Source: Planctomyces sp. (GTDB lineage: Bacteria; Planctomycetota; Planctomycetia; Planctomycetales; Planctomycetaceae). From it: a stretch of 64,000 nt of DNA. The stretch lies in NCBI GenBank assembly GCA_016795105.1, contig JAEUIH010000024.1, forward strand, positions 28,111 through 92,110. Reading direction: 5' to 3'. The notes below the pieces were generated by a model. That model was not told where the DNA came from, made no database searches, and saw only the letters and a program-made list of their open reading frames with translations. Shown here piece after piece: positions 56,837 to 64,000 of the stretch (the first letter of the stretch is position 1; each line of letters starts with the position of its first letter). A program made the position numbers and the translations under genes.

Positions 56837-57192
56837 ACTGATGGCAATGGACGCAACCGAACTCTCGTTTCCTCAACAACTGCGAATTGCCCCTGCCAAT
56901 CATCCCGGGAATCGATGATCTCAACAACCATGAGTATCAGACGATTCAGGTCATCCATAGGAAGTCGGAGAAGAATGACTCCGCAGGTTGCGGGCAATGA
57001 GCGTCGAAACGCCAGCTCACCGAAGTCCTTGTCGAATGTGACAAGCACCCGATCTTCTCGGATTGCCAATTCAATCACTTGCGGGTCTGTGATACCCGGT
57101 GAAGTCTCCGACACCCAATTCACGTCATGACCTGCCGCCCGAAGACTTCTTATGAGGGCTGCGGGAATGTTTTCGTTTGCAAGCAGTTTCAT
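56833..57192 (-). CDS. DUF5615 PIN-like toxin
   Basis: 119 residues. 'MKLLANENIPAALIRSLRAAGHDV' and 'DPQVIELAIREDRVLVTFDKDFGEL' (in parts) carry the acidic residues of the Mut7-C/PIN-like fold, with 'CGVILLRLP' closing the core. DUF5615 proteins are presumed RNases and toxins encoded with DUF433 antitoxins. The antitoxin gene ends 3 bp upstream. The stop overlaps the replication gene start. Confidence 0.88.
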   Translation of the reverse strand: MKLLANENIPAALIRSLRAAGHDVNWVSETSPGITDPQVIELAIREDRVLVTFDKDFGELAFRRSLPATCGVILLRLPMDDLNRLILMVVEIIDSRDDWQGQFAVVEETRVRLRPLPSV

Positions 57193-57195
57193 GGT

Positions 57196-57426
57196 TCAGG
57201 CTGTCACAGGGTAGACACGCTCAGACTTCAACTGATGACTGGCATACTGGAGGCAAGCCAAAATGTCTTCGTGCGTAATCCCGGGGTAATTCTCAAGTAC
57301 CTGCGTTTCACTCCATCCCTGCCCCAGTAAATCAACAATGAACTCGACGGCCAGACGCGTACCGCGAATGACAGGCTTTCCAGTTAACACATCTGGATTC
57401 AAAACAACTCTGTCTCGGAGATCCAT
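57196..57426 (-). CDS. DUF433 antitoxin
   Basis: 76 residues from MDLRDRVVL (GGAGAA upstream; frame open to 57519). 'GKPVIRGTRLAVEFIVDLLGQGWSETQVLENYPGITHEDILACLQYA' (in parts) is the whole DUF433 helix-turn-helix. It pairs with the DUF5615 toxin and likely represses its own operon; addiction systems of this type stabilise plasmids. Confidence 0.9.
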   Translation of the reverse strand: MDLRDRVVLNPDVLTGKPVIRGTRLAVEFIVDLLGQGWSETQVLENYPGITHEDILACLQYASHQLKSERVYPVTA

Positions 57427-57600
57427 GGATTCTTCTCCAAAAAACGACTGCCCAACCATCCCGTAGTTTAACACAATTTCCTTTGAAGTGAACTTTCGTT
57501 TGACGAAACGCAGGGGCATGTGGAAAGGTCACTTCAGCGATTTCAGTGACTTGGCAGGAATTGCCATTGGCAATCGGATGGGAGACTCAAACGAAGCGGT

Positions 57601-58413
57601 ATGGCGGCAACAGTTATTGGGTTCATCAATCAGAAAGGCGGGTGTGGGAAGAGCTCCTGTTGTTTCCATTTGGGCGGGCAATTGGCTCGGGATGGACTGC
57701 AAGTCCTGCTGATCGATGCTGACCCGCAGGGGTCTTTGAGTCAGGGTTTCTTTGGCTCCGCCTTCGTTGAAGCCTTGCCAGTCGAGTCAACCTTGGCGGC
57801 CTGCTTTGAAGATGACGCAGGCACTCTGATGCCAGCAACTCTGATTCATTCCACTGGACTTGAGCGGCTGGACATTGTGTGTGCGAATCAATTGTTGAGT
57901 TCCATCAACGTGCCTTCCCCGGAGGTCACGGGAATGCAGCAGTTTGCCCTGATGCAGTTCTTGGCGGATGCTCCCGCATATGACATCGTGCTCATTGATT
58001 GTCCGCCGAACCTCTACCAATGCAGCTGGAATGCCTTGCTGGCGGCCGACTGGATTGTCATCCCTGTTCCACCGGAAGATTTTGGAACGCAGGGATTGCG
58101 AGTGATTCACCAGGGAATCGAGCAGGCTCAAAGAATGAACCCCTCATTGCAGTTGCTGGGTCATCTGGTCACACGGTTTGACAGTCGACTCCTGATCCAT
58201 CGACGTTATGAAGGAAAGCTTCGACAGCTGTATGGGCCAAACGTCCTGGAGACCGTCATTCCGGAGGCCTCAGCATTCAAAGTCTCGCTGGCCTGCCGTC
58301 AGCCGGTGGCGTTCTTCAGTCCTCGGTCATTAGCAGCCCGGTTGACTTCTCAGCTTGGCCGTGAGATTCTCGACAGGATTGCAGGGCAAACCCAAGGAAC
58401 CAATGTGGGGTAA
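57601..58413 (+). CDS. parA: ParA-family partition ATPase
   Basis: 270 residues. Deviant Walker A 'NQKGGCGKSSCCFHLGGQLA' (Lys near residue 12 and Gly-Lys-Ser near 17), 'VLLIDADPQGSLSQ', and 'DIVLIDCPPN'. No N-terminal DNA-binding extension, so it is the short type Ib/chromosomal-like form. Its stop shares one base with the parB start. Confidence 0.92.
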   Translation: MAATVIGFINQKGGCGKSSCCFHLGGQLARDGLQVLLIDADPQGSLSQGFFGSAFVEALPVESTLAACFEDDAGTLMPATLIHSTGLERLDIVCANQLLSSINVPSPEVTGMQQFALMQFLADAPAYDIVLIDCPPNLYQCSWNALLAADWIVIPVPPEDFGTQGLRVIHQGIEQAQRMNPSLQLLGHLVTRFDSRLLIHRRYEGKLRQLYGPNVLETVIPEASAFKVSLACRQPVAFFSPRSLAARLTSQLGREILDRIAGQTQGTNVG

Positions 58414-59333
58414 TGAGCAGCACACGAGAAACACTGGAACGCGTCAGTCAGCATGTTGAAGAGTCCATGGGTGTCCGGGATGTCCCATTTCGCCCGCGAC
58501 TCAGTCCCGTGCCGTCTGCGAAGGATATCGGCCGGCGACCACTTCGCGGATATGGTCGGCTGGAAATCCGGCAGTTGGAACCAGATCCTGAACAGCCTCG
58601 CACGGAATTCGACGAAGCGGGGCTTGAAGAACTAGCGGCCAATATCAAAGCGAATGGTCAGCTTCACCCAATCCATGTGCGATGGAGTGAAACAACGTCG
58701 AAGTGGCAGATCATTTCCGGTGAACGCCGTTGGCGTGCGTCTCAGTTGGCGGGACTGTCGACCGTTGATTGCTTCTTTCATGAGCAGCCTCTGGAGAAAG
58801 CTCAGGTACTTGGACTGCAATTGATTGAGAACCTCCTGCGAGACGACCTAAAGCCTGTCGAAGAGGCCAGAGCTTTCCAGTCATTGATGTTCCACAATGG
58901 CTGGACTGGCAAGCAGGTCGCCGAATCACTGCACATTCCTGCGTCAAAGGTCAGTCGTGCTCTGGCCTTGCTCAAGTTGCCGCAGGAGACACAGAAGGAA
59001 GTGGATGCCGGTAACATTCCGGCTCGCACGGCCTATGAGCTCTCTAAAATCAAAGACCTCGGTGAGCAACGACGGCTCGCGCAACAAGCGGCAACTGGTG
59101 CACTCACCGTTGCAGATGCTGCCGAAACACATGGTCGAAAGCGGAAGGCTCGTCGCGTCGATCAGGGTCAGGCAGTACGCCAGACCTTCTTTGCTGAGAA
59201 CGGCTGGACGGTGACCGTCCGTTCGCCGGAGACTGTGACTCCTGCAGACTCCAGCTACCACGACCTTGAGTCCGCCCTTCAGCAGGCACTCGATGAGGTT
59301 CGTCTGCGGCTGAACAACAACATCCGTTTGTAG
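58413..59333 (+). CDS. parB: ParB-family partition protein
   Basis: 306 residues. N-terminal ParB/Srx domain with 'PDPEQPRTEFDE', 'NGQLHPIHVRW', the CTP-binding 'ISGERRWRASQLAGL' and 'LIENLLRDDLKPVEEARAF' (in parts), then the helix-turn-helix 'GWTGKQVAESLHIPASKVSRALALLKLP' (in parts). The C-terminal dimer part is short. Together with parA and the replication gene it marks a plasmid-type backbone. No parS consensus was searched for beyond the gene borders. Confidence 0.92.
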   Translation: MSSTRETLERVSQHVEESMGVRDVPFRPRLSPVPSAKDIGRRPLRGYGRLEIRQLEPDPEQPRTEFDEAGLEELAANIKANGQLHPIHVRWSETTSKWQIISGERRWRASQLAGLSTVDCFFHEQPLEKAQVLGLQLIENLLRDDLKPVEEARAFQSLMFHNGWTGKQVAESLHIPASKVSRALALLKLPQETQKEVDAGNIPARTAYELSKIKDLGEQRRLAQQAATGALTVADAAETHGRKRKARRVDQGQAVRQTFFAENGWTVTVRSPETVTPADSSYHDLESALQQALDEVRLRLNNNIRL

Positions 59334-59341
59334 TCCCTGTT

Positions 59342-59460
59342 CCGTAGTCTGCTCCCAGGGCCGCTTTTGGGCGATGCCCTTCGGGCCCGGGCTGCTACGG
59401 GCTCCGCATTCGCTCGGTCCGGCAAGCCGGACTGCTTCGCACCCTCCACATCCCTATCGC
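59342..59460 (+). repeat. Palindrome-rich spacer behind parB
   Basis: CCGTAG (59342-59347) pairs with CTACGG (59395-59400) around smaller GC hairpins. GTCCGGC-AA-GCCGGAC (59417-59432) is a perfect 7-bp hairpin. It leads directly to the first leader element. Confidence 0.6.
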
Positions 59461-59535
59461 AATGCACCTACTCGATTGACGATGCGGTTTCATCATGCGG
59501 TGAGCCCTGATCACGACAATCAATGAGAGGATGTT

Positions 59536-59667
59536 CCGCTCGCCGGGATTTCTCATGGTATCACGGCGTCAAGGTCCGCTCCCGCCTTCGGCGTCCGCTG
59601 CTGCTTTCGCTGCGCGAAAGGCTCCACCTTGACTTGCCGTGATCCTCATTTCGAAACCCGCGAGCGG
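59536..59667 (+). ncRNA. Branched hairpin leader element, copy 1
   Basis: Outer stem CCGCTCGC/GCGAGCGG extended by GGG/CCC and TTTC/GAAA. Second stem TCACGGC/GCCGTGA and TCAAGGT/ACCTTGA. Inside are two hairpins: CGCC-TTC-GGCG and CTTTCGC-TGC-GCGAAAG. A Shine-Dalgarno-like AAGGAGGA follows at about 59674. The element directly precedes the gene at 59697. I call it an RNA only tentatively; it could act as folded single-stranded DNA. Confidence 0.6.
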
Positions 59668-59696
59668 TCACGAAGGAGGATCGCACGCATTTCAGG

Positions 59697-60389
59697 ATGG
59701 ATGACATGGATACAACCAGAAACACTTACCGGATGGTCATCAGGGCAGGAATCGATGAACTTGCCCAGATGGTTGAGAATAATCATTCGCGATTGATGCA
59801 AAAGGATCCCGGATGGCTGATCCGATACAAATTGTTTCGTTGCCAGTGGATCTTCCGCGACAAACTCCGCTATTACTCAGAGCTTTATCTGCTCTTGCCT
59901 CTCGAACGTAGCTGGCAAGAGGGGCGATCAAAATCACGCGCTCGACTTTGCAGGTTATCCGAGTTGATTGTGAAACGTCATCATGGATTTCAATGGCTGA
60001 GGGCTCTTGAACGTGCCATTGAGGAGAACGGAATACGGATTGAGACGAAGTATTTCGACGGGGGGATGTCCACATCATTCGATAACAGAATCCTGGTTCG
60101 CCCATTTATGACCGTTCGGGCGAGATTTCACTATCTGATTGTGGAGTACGTTCGGGTAAAGCTTGGTCTGCAGACACCATTGCAACGCTGTTCGACGATC
60201 GCAGAGGCACGAACACAGGCCATTGCATATGCCATTGCCAGAACGGTCGGTCTTGAGTCTCGCTATCACAGTCAGTTCTACACAATCGGCCGATGTTGCG
60301 ACCACGAGACGATTCGAAGCGATCGACAGCTGACAATCGAGATTGGCTCGGAACTTCTCCGCCAGATGATTCGCCAAGCCAGGGCATGA
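59697..60389 (+). CDS. ArdC/M78-peptidase-like protein lacking the zinc motif, copy 1
   Basis: 230 residues (MDDMDTTRN; an inner ATG at 59706 is also possible). The C-terminal half 'RFHYLIVEYVRVKLGLQ', 'EARTQAIAYAIARTVGLESRYHSQFY' (in parts) parallels the 'LVHELAHLLL...EAEAVAYVVCRALGL' layout of ArdC/ImmA-type metallopeptidases, but the HExxH positions are V-E-x-x-K here. So it is likely a non-catalytic relative, perhaps antirestriction or a binding protein. The N-terminal half is basic. It shares its whole architecture with the gene at 60666. Confidence 0.6.
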   Translation: MDDMDTTRNTYRMVIRAGIDELAQMVENNHSRLMQKDPGWLIRYKLFRCQWIFRDKLRYYSELYLLLPLERSWQEGRSKSRARLCRLSELIVKRHHGFQWLRALERAIEENGIRIETKYFDGGMSTSFDNRILVRPFMTVRARFHYLIVEYVRVKLGLQTPLQRCSTIAEARTQAIAYAIARTVGLESRYHSQFYTIGRCCDHETIRSDRQLTIEIGSELLRQMIRQARA

Positions 60390-60489
60390 CCTGGCCTCAG
60401 GGAAGTCCCCAACGTGAAAGGTGCACCAGACTTGGCTCGCATGCATGGCCGGCAGACCTTTCATGCGAAGCAAATGAGGATCAGAGGTT

Positions 60490-60621
60490 CCGCTCGCAGG
60501 GATTTCTCATGGTATCACGGCGTCAAGGTCCGCTCCCGCCTTCGGCGTCCGCTGCTGCTTTCGCTGCGCGAAAGACTCCACCTTGACTTGCCGTGATCCT
60601 CATTTCGAAACCCGCGAGCGG
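60490..60621 (+). ncRNA. Branched hairpin leader element, copy 2
   Basis: Identical to copy 1 over about 130 bases except for two substitutions (an unpaired base next to the outer stem, and one next to the second inner hairpin). A Shine-Dalgarno-like CGGAGGA follows. It precedes the gene at 60666. Confidence 0.6.
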
Positions 60622-60665
60622 TCACAACGGAGGATCGCACGCACTATGAAACAGGAAACAGGAAG

Positions 60666-61340
60666 ATGAACAACAAATGCCGAAAGATCGTCAACGACGG
60701 GATTGATCAAATTATCGAACTGGTAGAGATGGAATGCACAGCCTTGAACGAACGCAAAGTTGGGGCCGTGGTCCGACATGAACTATTCCGGCTCAAACAG
60801 CAACAGAAGAGCAAGATCAGGTGTTTTGCGGAGTGGCACATCCTTCGGCCACACAAGCGATTTCGGCCGGGCCATGCTTTGAGGCTTAGCCGACAACTCC
60901 AGTGGTTTTGCAACAAACTGGCACGACGTCAAGACGGCTATCAGTGGTTGCAGGCACTTGAACAGTGCCTCACATGCAACGGCATCGCAATTTCCACAGA
61001 GTACTTCGGGGGAGGATTCACGATTTCGTCTGCCACATGGATCCATATCCGGCCATTCATGACGGTTCGAGGGCGATTCTATAACCTCGTTCGTGAGTAT
61101 GCTCTTATGAAGCTCTATCCGGAACACCTATTCAGCGGCAACCCTCAGGTCGAGGAGAGCCATGCACAGGCAGTGGCGTTCGCCGTCGCCAGAGCAGTGG
61201 GGCTGGCAACTCCATATCAAAGCAAGCATGAAATAGTCAGCATCTGTGCAGACGCAGAGGTGATTCGAGAATCGAAGTCTGTCCTAAGCGATGTGGCGAC
61301 AGAACTTCTGCAGCAGATCTATCGTCAATACAGAAAGTGA
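60666..61340 (+). CDS. ArdC/M78-peptidase-like protein lacking the zinc motif, copy 2
   Basis: 224 residues, paralogous to 59697-60389: shared 'DGYQWLQALEQCLTCNGIAISTEYFGGG' against 'HGFQWLRALERAIEENGIRIETKYFDGG' (in parts), 'RPFMTVR' and 'HAQAVAFAVARAVGL'. The equivalent of HExxH reads 'VREYALMKL', so again both histidines are gone. Both copies keep the fold-typical 'EA...VAxxVxRxxGL' helix. Function unknown. Confidence 0.6.
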   Translation: MNNKCRKIVNDGIDQIIELVEMECTALNERKVGAVVRHELFRLKQQQKSKIRCFAEWHILRPHKRFRPGHALRLSRQLQWFCNKLARRQDGYQWLQALEQCLTCNGIAISTEYFGGGFTISSATWIHIRPFMTVRGRFYNLVREYALMKLYPEHLFSGNPQVEESHAQAVAFAVARAVGLATPYQSKHEIVSICADAEVIRESKSVLSDVATELLQQIYRQYRK

Positions 61341-61475
61341 CTTGTCTTTGATTCGAACTTGATGACGGTGACTTCCCGACGGAGTCCACAGGATTTCTCT
61401 GACTCCGAATGAGACAGAGTATAGGCAGTCAATCGGTCAACTCATGCTCGCGAACCACCATGCCTGAAATGGTGC

Positions 61476-61599
61476 TGACCATTCGGCATTCTTCATCGTA
61501 CCACGACATCAAGGTCCGCTCCCGCCTTCGGCGTCCGCTGCTGCTTTCGCTGCGCGAAAGACTCCACCTTGACTTGTCGTGGTCCGAGAATGCCGGTCA
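61476..61599 (+). ncRNA. Branched hairpin leader element, copy 3
   Basis: Same core and both inner hairpins, but the outer stem has a new sequence (TGACC...CGGCATTCT against AGAATGCCGGTCA, with an ATT bulge). The second stem is CCACGAC/GTCGTGG instead of TCACGGC/GCCGTGA: two pairs have changed on both sides. It precedes the DUF6573 gene. Confidence 0.62.
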
Positions 61600-61659
61600 A
61601 TGGCAGACCAATACGGAAACAACGTGCATCCGCCAAATGCAAATCAAGGAGAAATGAAT

Positions 61660-62031
61660 ATGAAGGACTTTGAGATCATCTATGCATACACCCGAGCTGA
61701 CGCTATCGCAGACGGTGTACTGATTGACGTAACCAACATGGCCATTGAGGCCGGGTTTCGATATCCAGTTGCACTGACGCACGCCGCCTGGAACACCTGT
61801 GTCGCAGTTGGTTCTGATTGCACGCATCAAGACGAATTGGGACGCCTTTGCGATGTTCTGATGCTGCTTTGGTTTGCGATTGGCCGCGACCCTGACACGT
61901 CAATACTTCATTTCAATGTCTGCTACATAGACGGGGCGGGGAAAATGACAGAGACTTTACTGAAAGCCATCTGCGGACCGGGAGACAATGCGGAGCCCGT
62001 TATCACCATCATGCTTCCATGTGAAGACTGA
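61660..62031 (+). CDS. DUF6573 protein
   Basis: 123 residues from MKDFEII, with AAGGAG eight bases upstream. 'IIYAYTRADAIADGVLIDVTNMAIEAGFRYPVALTHAAW' (in parts), 'QDELGRLCDVLML' and the C-terminal 'CGPGDNAEPVITIMLP' are the signature of DUF6573. The family is common on plasmids and integrative elements beside ArdC-type antirestriction genes; no biochemical role is known to me. Confidence 0.88.
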   Translation: MKDFEIIYAYTRADAIADGVLIDVTNMAIEAGFRYPVALTHAAWNTCVAVGSDCTHQDELGRLCDVLMLLWFAIGRDPDTSILHFNVCYIDGAGKMTETLLKAICGPGDNAEPVITIMLPCED

Positions 62032-62224
62032 CATCAAGCAACGACGACTGGCTCGGCCTCTAGAAGCATCCGCAGGGAACTGACGCGACCGAGCCGCTCA
62101 ACATACTGAGTGTGCAATCACGCGAAAGACACTCACCAAGTGGCCAGCAGAATGTCAGCACGCAGGAGCGGGAAGGCTCAAGGTCAAAATGACGAACACG
62201 CTCAAATGCGGGAACGCAAGAAGG

Positions 62225-62450
62225 GGCTGTCGCCCTGCGGCCTGAACGGCCGCCGCCCTGAACGGGCCAGCGCCGACCGGCTGGGGCCGGTGCGGCTTGC
62301 GGGCTGAACGCCCGCTTCGTTCGCTGCCGCTCACGAATTGACCGACGCCGCTGGGGCGGCGTGCGGTCAACAGGCTCCGCTGAACGCTTCGCCCCCTCGG
62401 CTACGCTGTCGCTCCGCCAGGGGACCCCCTTCCGCTTCCGGCTTCGCCTC
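62225..62450. repeat. GC-rich palindrome cluster
   Basis: Several strong hairpins in tandem: ACCGGC-TGGG-GCCGGT near 62277, GCGGGC-TGAAC-GCCCGC near 62299, and GACCG-ACGCCGC-TGGG-GCGGCGT-G-CGGTC at 62339-62368. The same TGGG loop occurs twice. The 62032-62676 gap holds no convincing gene; a 65-residue plus-strand frame at 62110 is basic and unrecognised. Confidence 0.55.
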
Positions 62451-62676
62451 CAGCGGTAACTCTTTGGTTGGTTTCGGTGGTGGCTGCGAGGTTCCGGTCG
62501 ACCAGTTTGGGTTTCGAATTCCGAGGCGTTCAGAATTTGTGTCGGCCATGGGCAACAGCTGGGAATCCACAGACCGTGCGGCAAATTTTCCAGTCGAAGT
62601 CGACTGTTCACATGAGCCAGTAGTTGACTGATGTGATTTCCCGAGGTGCCGCAGGTTTTCTGAGAGGAGTCGTGTG

Positions 62677-64000
62677 ATGGCAAGTTTTCGGATTGATCCG
62701 TGGCCAGTGATGTTGCTGGTCGGAATCCTGGCAGTCTGGGGGTTCAGCAGTTACGAAAGTCGAAACGTCGCGACCCAGGTCGACCAGAGGCTGAAAGAGC
62801 AACAGATTGCTTTAGAGAGTGTCGAGGATCGCCTCAAAATCGGCGACCTGTCAGTCGTTGGAGAGGTTGACAAACTACGGCAAAACGTAAAGTCGCTTGA
62901 AGGAGCGTATTCCGATACCAAGCAGCACATTCGTGTGATTCTGGACAAGGAAGACGAAGCTCAATCAAGAAAGGCAGTGATTCGGGCGGAACTTGCTGTA
63001 CTGAAGGGACAAGTGACCGTTGTTCGACAGCAGCTTCAGAAAATGAGGCGCAGTCTTGCAGACTGGGATGCTCGTTATGGCACACTCATGAGTGGTGACC
63101 TGGGTCGGCGAATTGTTGGGAGTGCCAAGCATCTGGAGATCGTCCGCGGGATCCTGCTGCAGGATCGTCCATCTGTTGAAAAGCTGACCGAGTATCAGCT
63201 CGCAATCGATGAACTGGCCCCGCTACTTGAAGGATCGAGCCTGGACCCGGGGGCGGAGATTATCATCACAGATAATCATCAACGGAAAATTACGGACGCA
63301 GCTACCTGGCTCAAAGACGGGCTTGCGCAGATGGAGCAACAGAATATGACGATCGAGGCCGTACTTCGCGCGACAGCCTCGTTGCCTCCCGCCAAGATTA
63401 CTCTGAAGCAGCTGCTGGACTCAGAGAACGAAGATATCCGACTCAAACATGCTGTGGAGTTGAATGCCGCTCTGGCAGCCGCAGGCGAGAAGGCACGCGA
63501 AGATCAGATACGACGTGTTGAACAGTTGCATCGAGAAGTCATTGAAAAAGAAACAACCCTGAAGGAGGAGGTCGAAAAACACAAGAAGGAAAAACTTGCA
63601 GAAGAGGCACGCATGGCGGAAGAAGCCCATCAGCAGTCGCTGAGAATTGCCCAGCAGGCCGCAGCAGATCAGATGCGTCTGGCGGAAGAAGCGGCTAAGG
63701 CCCGAAAAGCAAAAGTGGATGTTGATATCGCGGGAATTCAGAAAGCCGTGGATAAGGCGGTTCTGGAAGCTGAGTTCGAGCGGGATCAGAGCGAAATCAA
63801 ACGTCATCTGCAGGCGTTCATCACACCCGGGCACACTTATCGAAAGGACGGCACGCGCGGACCGATGTCCCTTGCGTTCCTGATCAGCGATGGGGCTCTC
63901 AAGCAGGATCGCAAAGGCATGGAGCGTGTTTACTGGCTGGCCCACCGAGAGAACGACCGTCCGCCAGGTGCCATCCCTTACTTTCTGGGAGGTGACGTGA
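62677..64000 (+). CDS. Membrane-anchored coiled-coil protein, 3' truncated by the window
   Basis: Open from MASFRIDPW (AGGAG eight bases upstream) to the right edge, 441 codons so far. One transmembrane helix (about residues 8-26, 'PVMLLVGILAVWGFSSY'), then a long charged helical region. Heptad-rich stretches at about 30-130 and 255-365 ('EEARMAEEAHQQSLRIAQQAA') predict coiled coils. The end ('ITPGHTYRKDGTRGPMSLAF') returns to a globular pattern. It may belong to the transfer or anchoring functions of the element; I recognise no family. Confidence 0.7.
   Translation, partial: MASFRIDPWPVMLLVGILAVWGFSSYESRNVATQVDQRLKEQQIALESVEDRLKIGDLSVVGEVDKLRQNVKSLEGAYSDTKQHIRVILDKEDEAQSRKAVIRAELAVLKGQVTVVRQQLQKMRRSLADWDARYGTLMSGDLGRRIVGSAKHLEIVRGILLQDRPSVEKLTEYQLAIDELAPLLEGSSLDPGAEIIITDNHQRKITDAATWLKDGLAQMEQQNMTIEAVLRATASLPPAKITLKQLLDSENEDIRLKHAVELNAALAAAGEKAREDQIRRVEQLHREVIEKETTLKEEVEKHKKEKLAEEARMAEEAHQQSLRIAQQAAADQMRLAEEAAKARKAKVDVDIAGIQKAVDKAVLEAEFERDQSEIKRHLQAFITPGHTYRKDGTRGPMSLAFLISDGALKQDRKGMERVYWLAHRENDRPPGAIPYFLGGDV

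Noticed and set aside
59536..61599. Integron attC sites with gene cassettes
   Set aside because: Repeated hairpins between single genes suggested cassettes, but no GTTRRRY/RYYYAAC core sites are seen, the elements are near identical rather than variable, and they lie upstream of genes with ribosome sites.
62060..62683. 207-codon minus-strand frame
   Set aside because: It spans the GC-rich hairpin cluster, with low-complexity arginine/proline-rich translation typical of structured non-coding DNA.

Overview
The window reads as planctomycete DNA (order Planctomycetales or a close relative). This rests on the protein families: formylglycine sulfatases, a DUF1552 + DUF1592 cytochrome-type pair, several GQSNM-type SASA acetylesterases, a DUF1559 domain, a DUF6288-like protein, and ECF sigma factors placed directly before very large Ser/Thr kinases. 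I do not assign a genus.

Layout. About 0.4-13 kb is secreted and periplasmic catabolism: a sulfatase, a PAS-AraC regulator divergent from an enolase-superfamily enzyme, two SASA esterases, a PDZ/HEAT protein, a DPP-IV-type S9 peptidase and a homocysteine S-methyltransferase-family protein; a sulfatase remnant lies between the last large genes. 13.5-17.1 kb is an ECF sigma factor overlapping a kinase that also carries a zinc-finger-like N-terminus, a vWA domain and a DUF1559 domain. 17.2-17.5 kb holds four copies of a 42-nt structured repeat. 17.7-24 kb is the DUF1552/DUF1592 pair and a third SASA esterase. 24.4-32 kb is a BlaI/BlaR1-like pair with its operator, then a second ECF sigma/kinase pair. 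32-34.4 kb is a nucleotidyltransferase with an overlapping small partner and an AAA_14/DUF4143 ATPase. 35-38 kb is a sigma/SDR/DUF1330 operon and a Tat-type exported protein with a pilin-like tail. 39.1-44.9 kb is a three-gene histidine kinase/response regulator operon.

45-55 kb is an arsenic island: a 3' half of tRNA-Ser with its terminator on one side; arsC, an LMW-phosphatase-like gene, a truncated arsG, arsF, a thioredoxin, arsA, a fused arsM-arsD and arsR in the middle; and an internally deleted tyrosine recombinase on the other side. ArsR-type operators lie before arsR and again before arsM-arsD. No intact arsenite permease is visible in the window. An HxlR regulator with a perfect palindromic operator, a DinB protein and a tfoX remnant follow.

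55.8-64 kb has a plasmid-like backbone: an RPA-like replication initiator behind a DUF433/DUF5615 toxin-antitoxin pair, parA-parB, two divergent paralogues that resemble ArdC/M78 metallopeptidases but lack the zinc motif, a DUF6573 protein, and a membrane-anchored coiled-coil protein running off the end. The three genes after parB are each preceded by a copy of a 124-132-nt branched hairpin element whose stems show compensatory base changes. I regard these leaders as the best candidate in the window for an undescribed system. They may be structured RNA leaders, or single-stranded-DNA promoters of the Frpo kind used in the leading region of conjugative plasmids.
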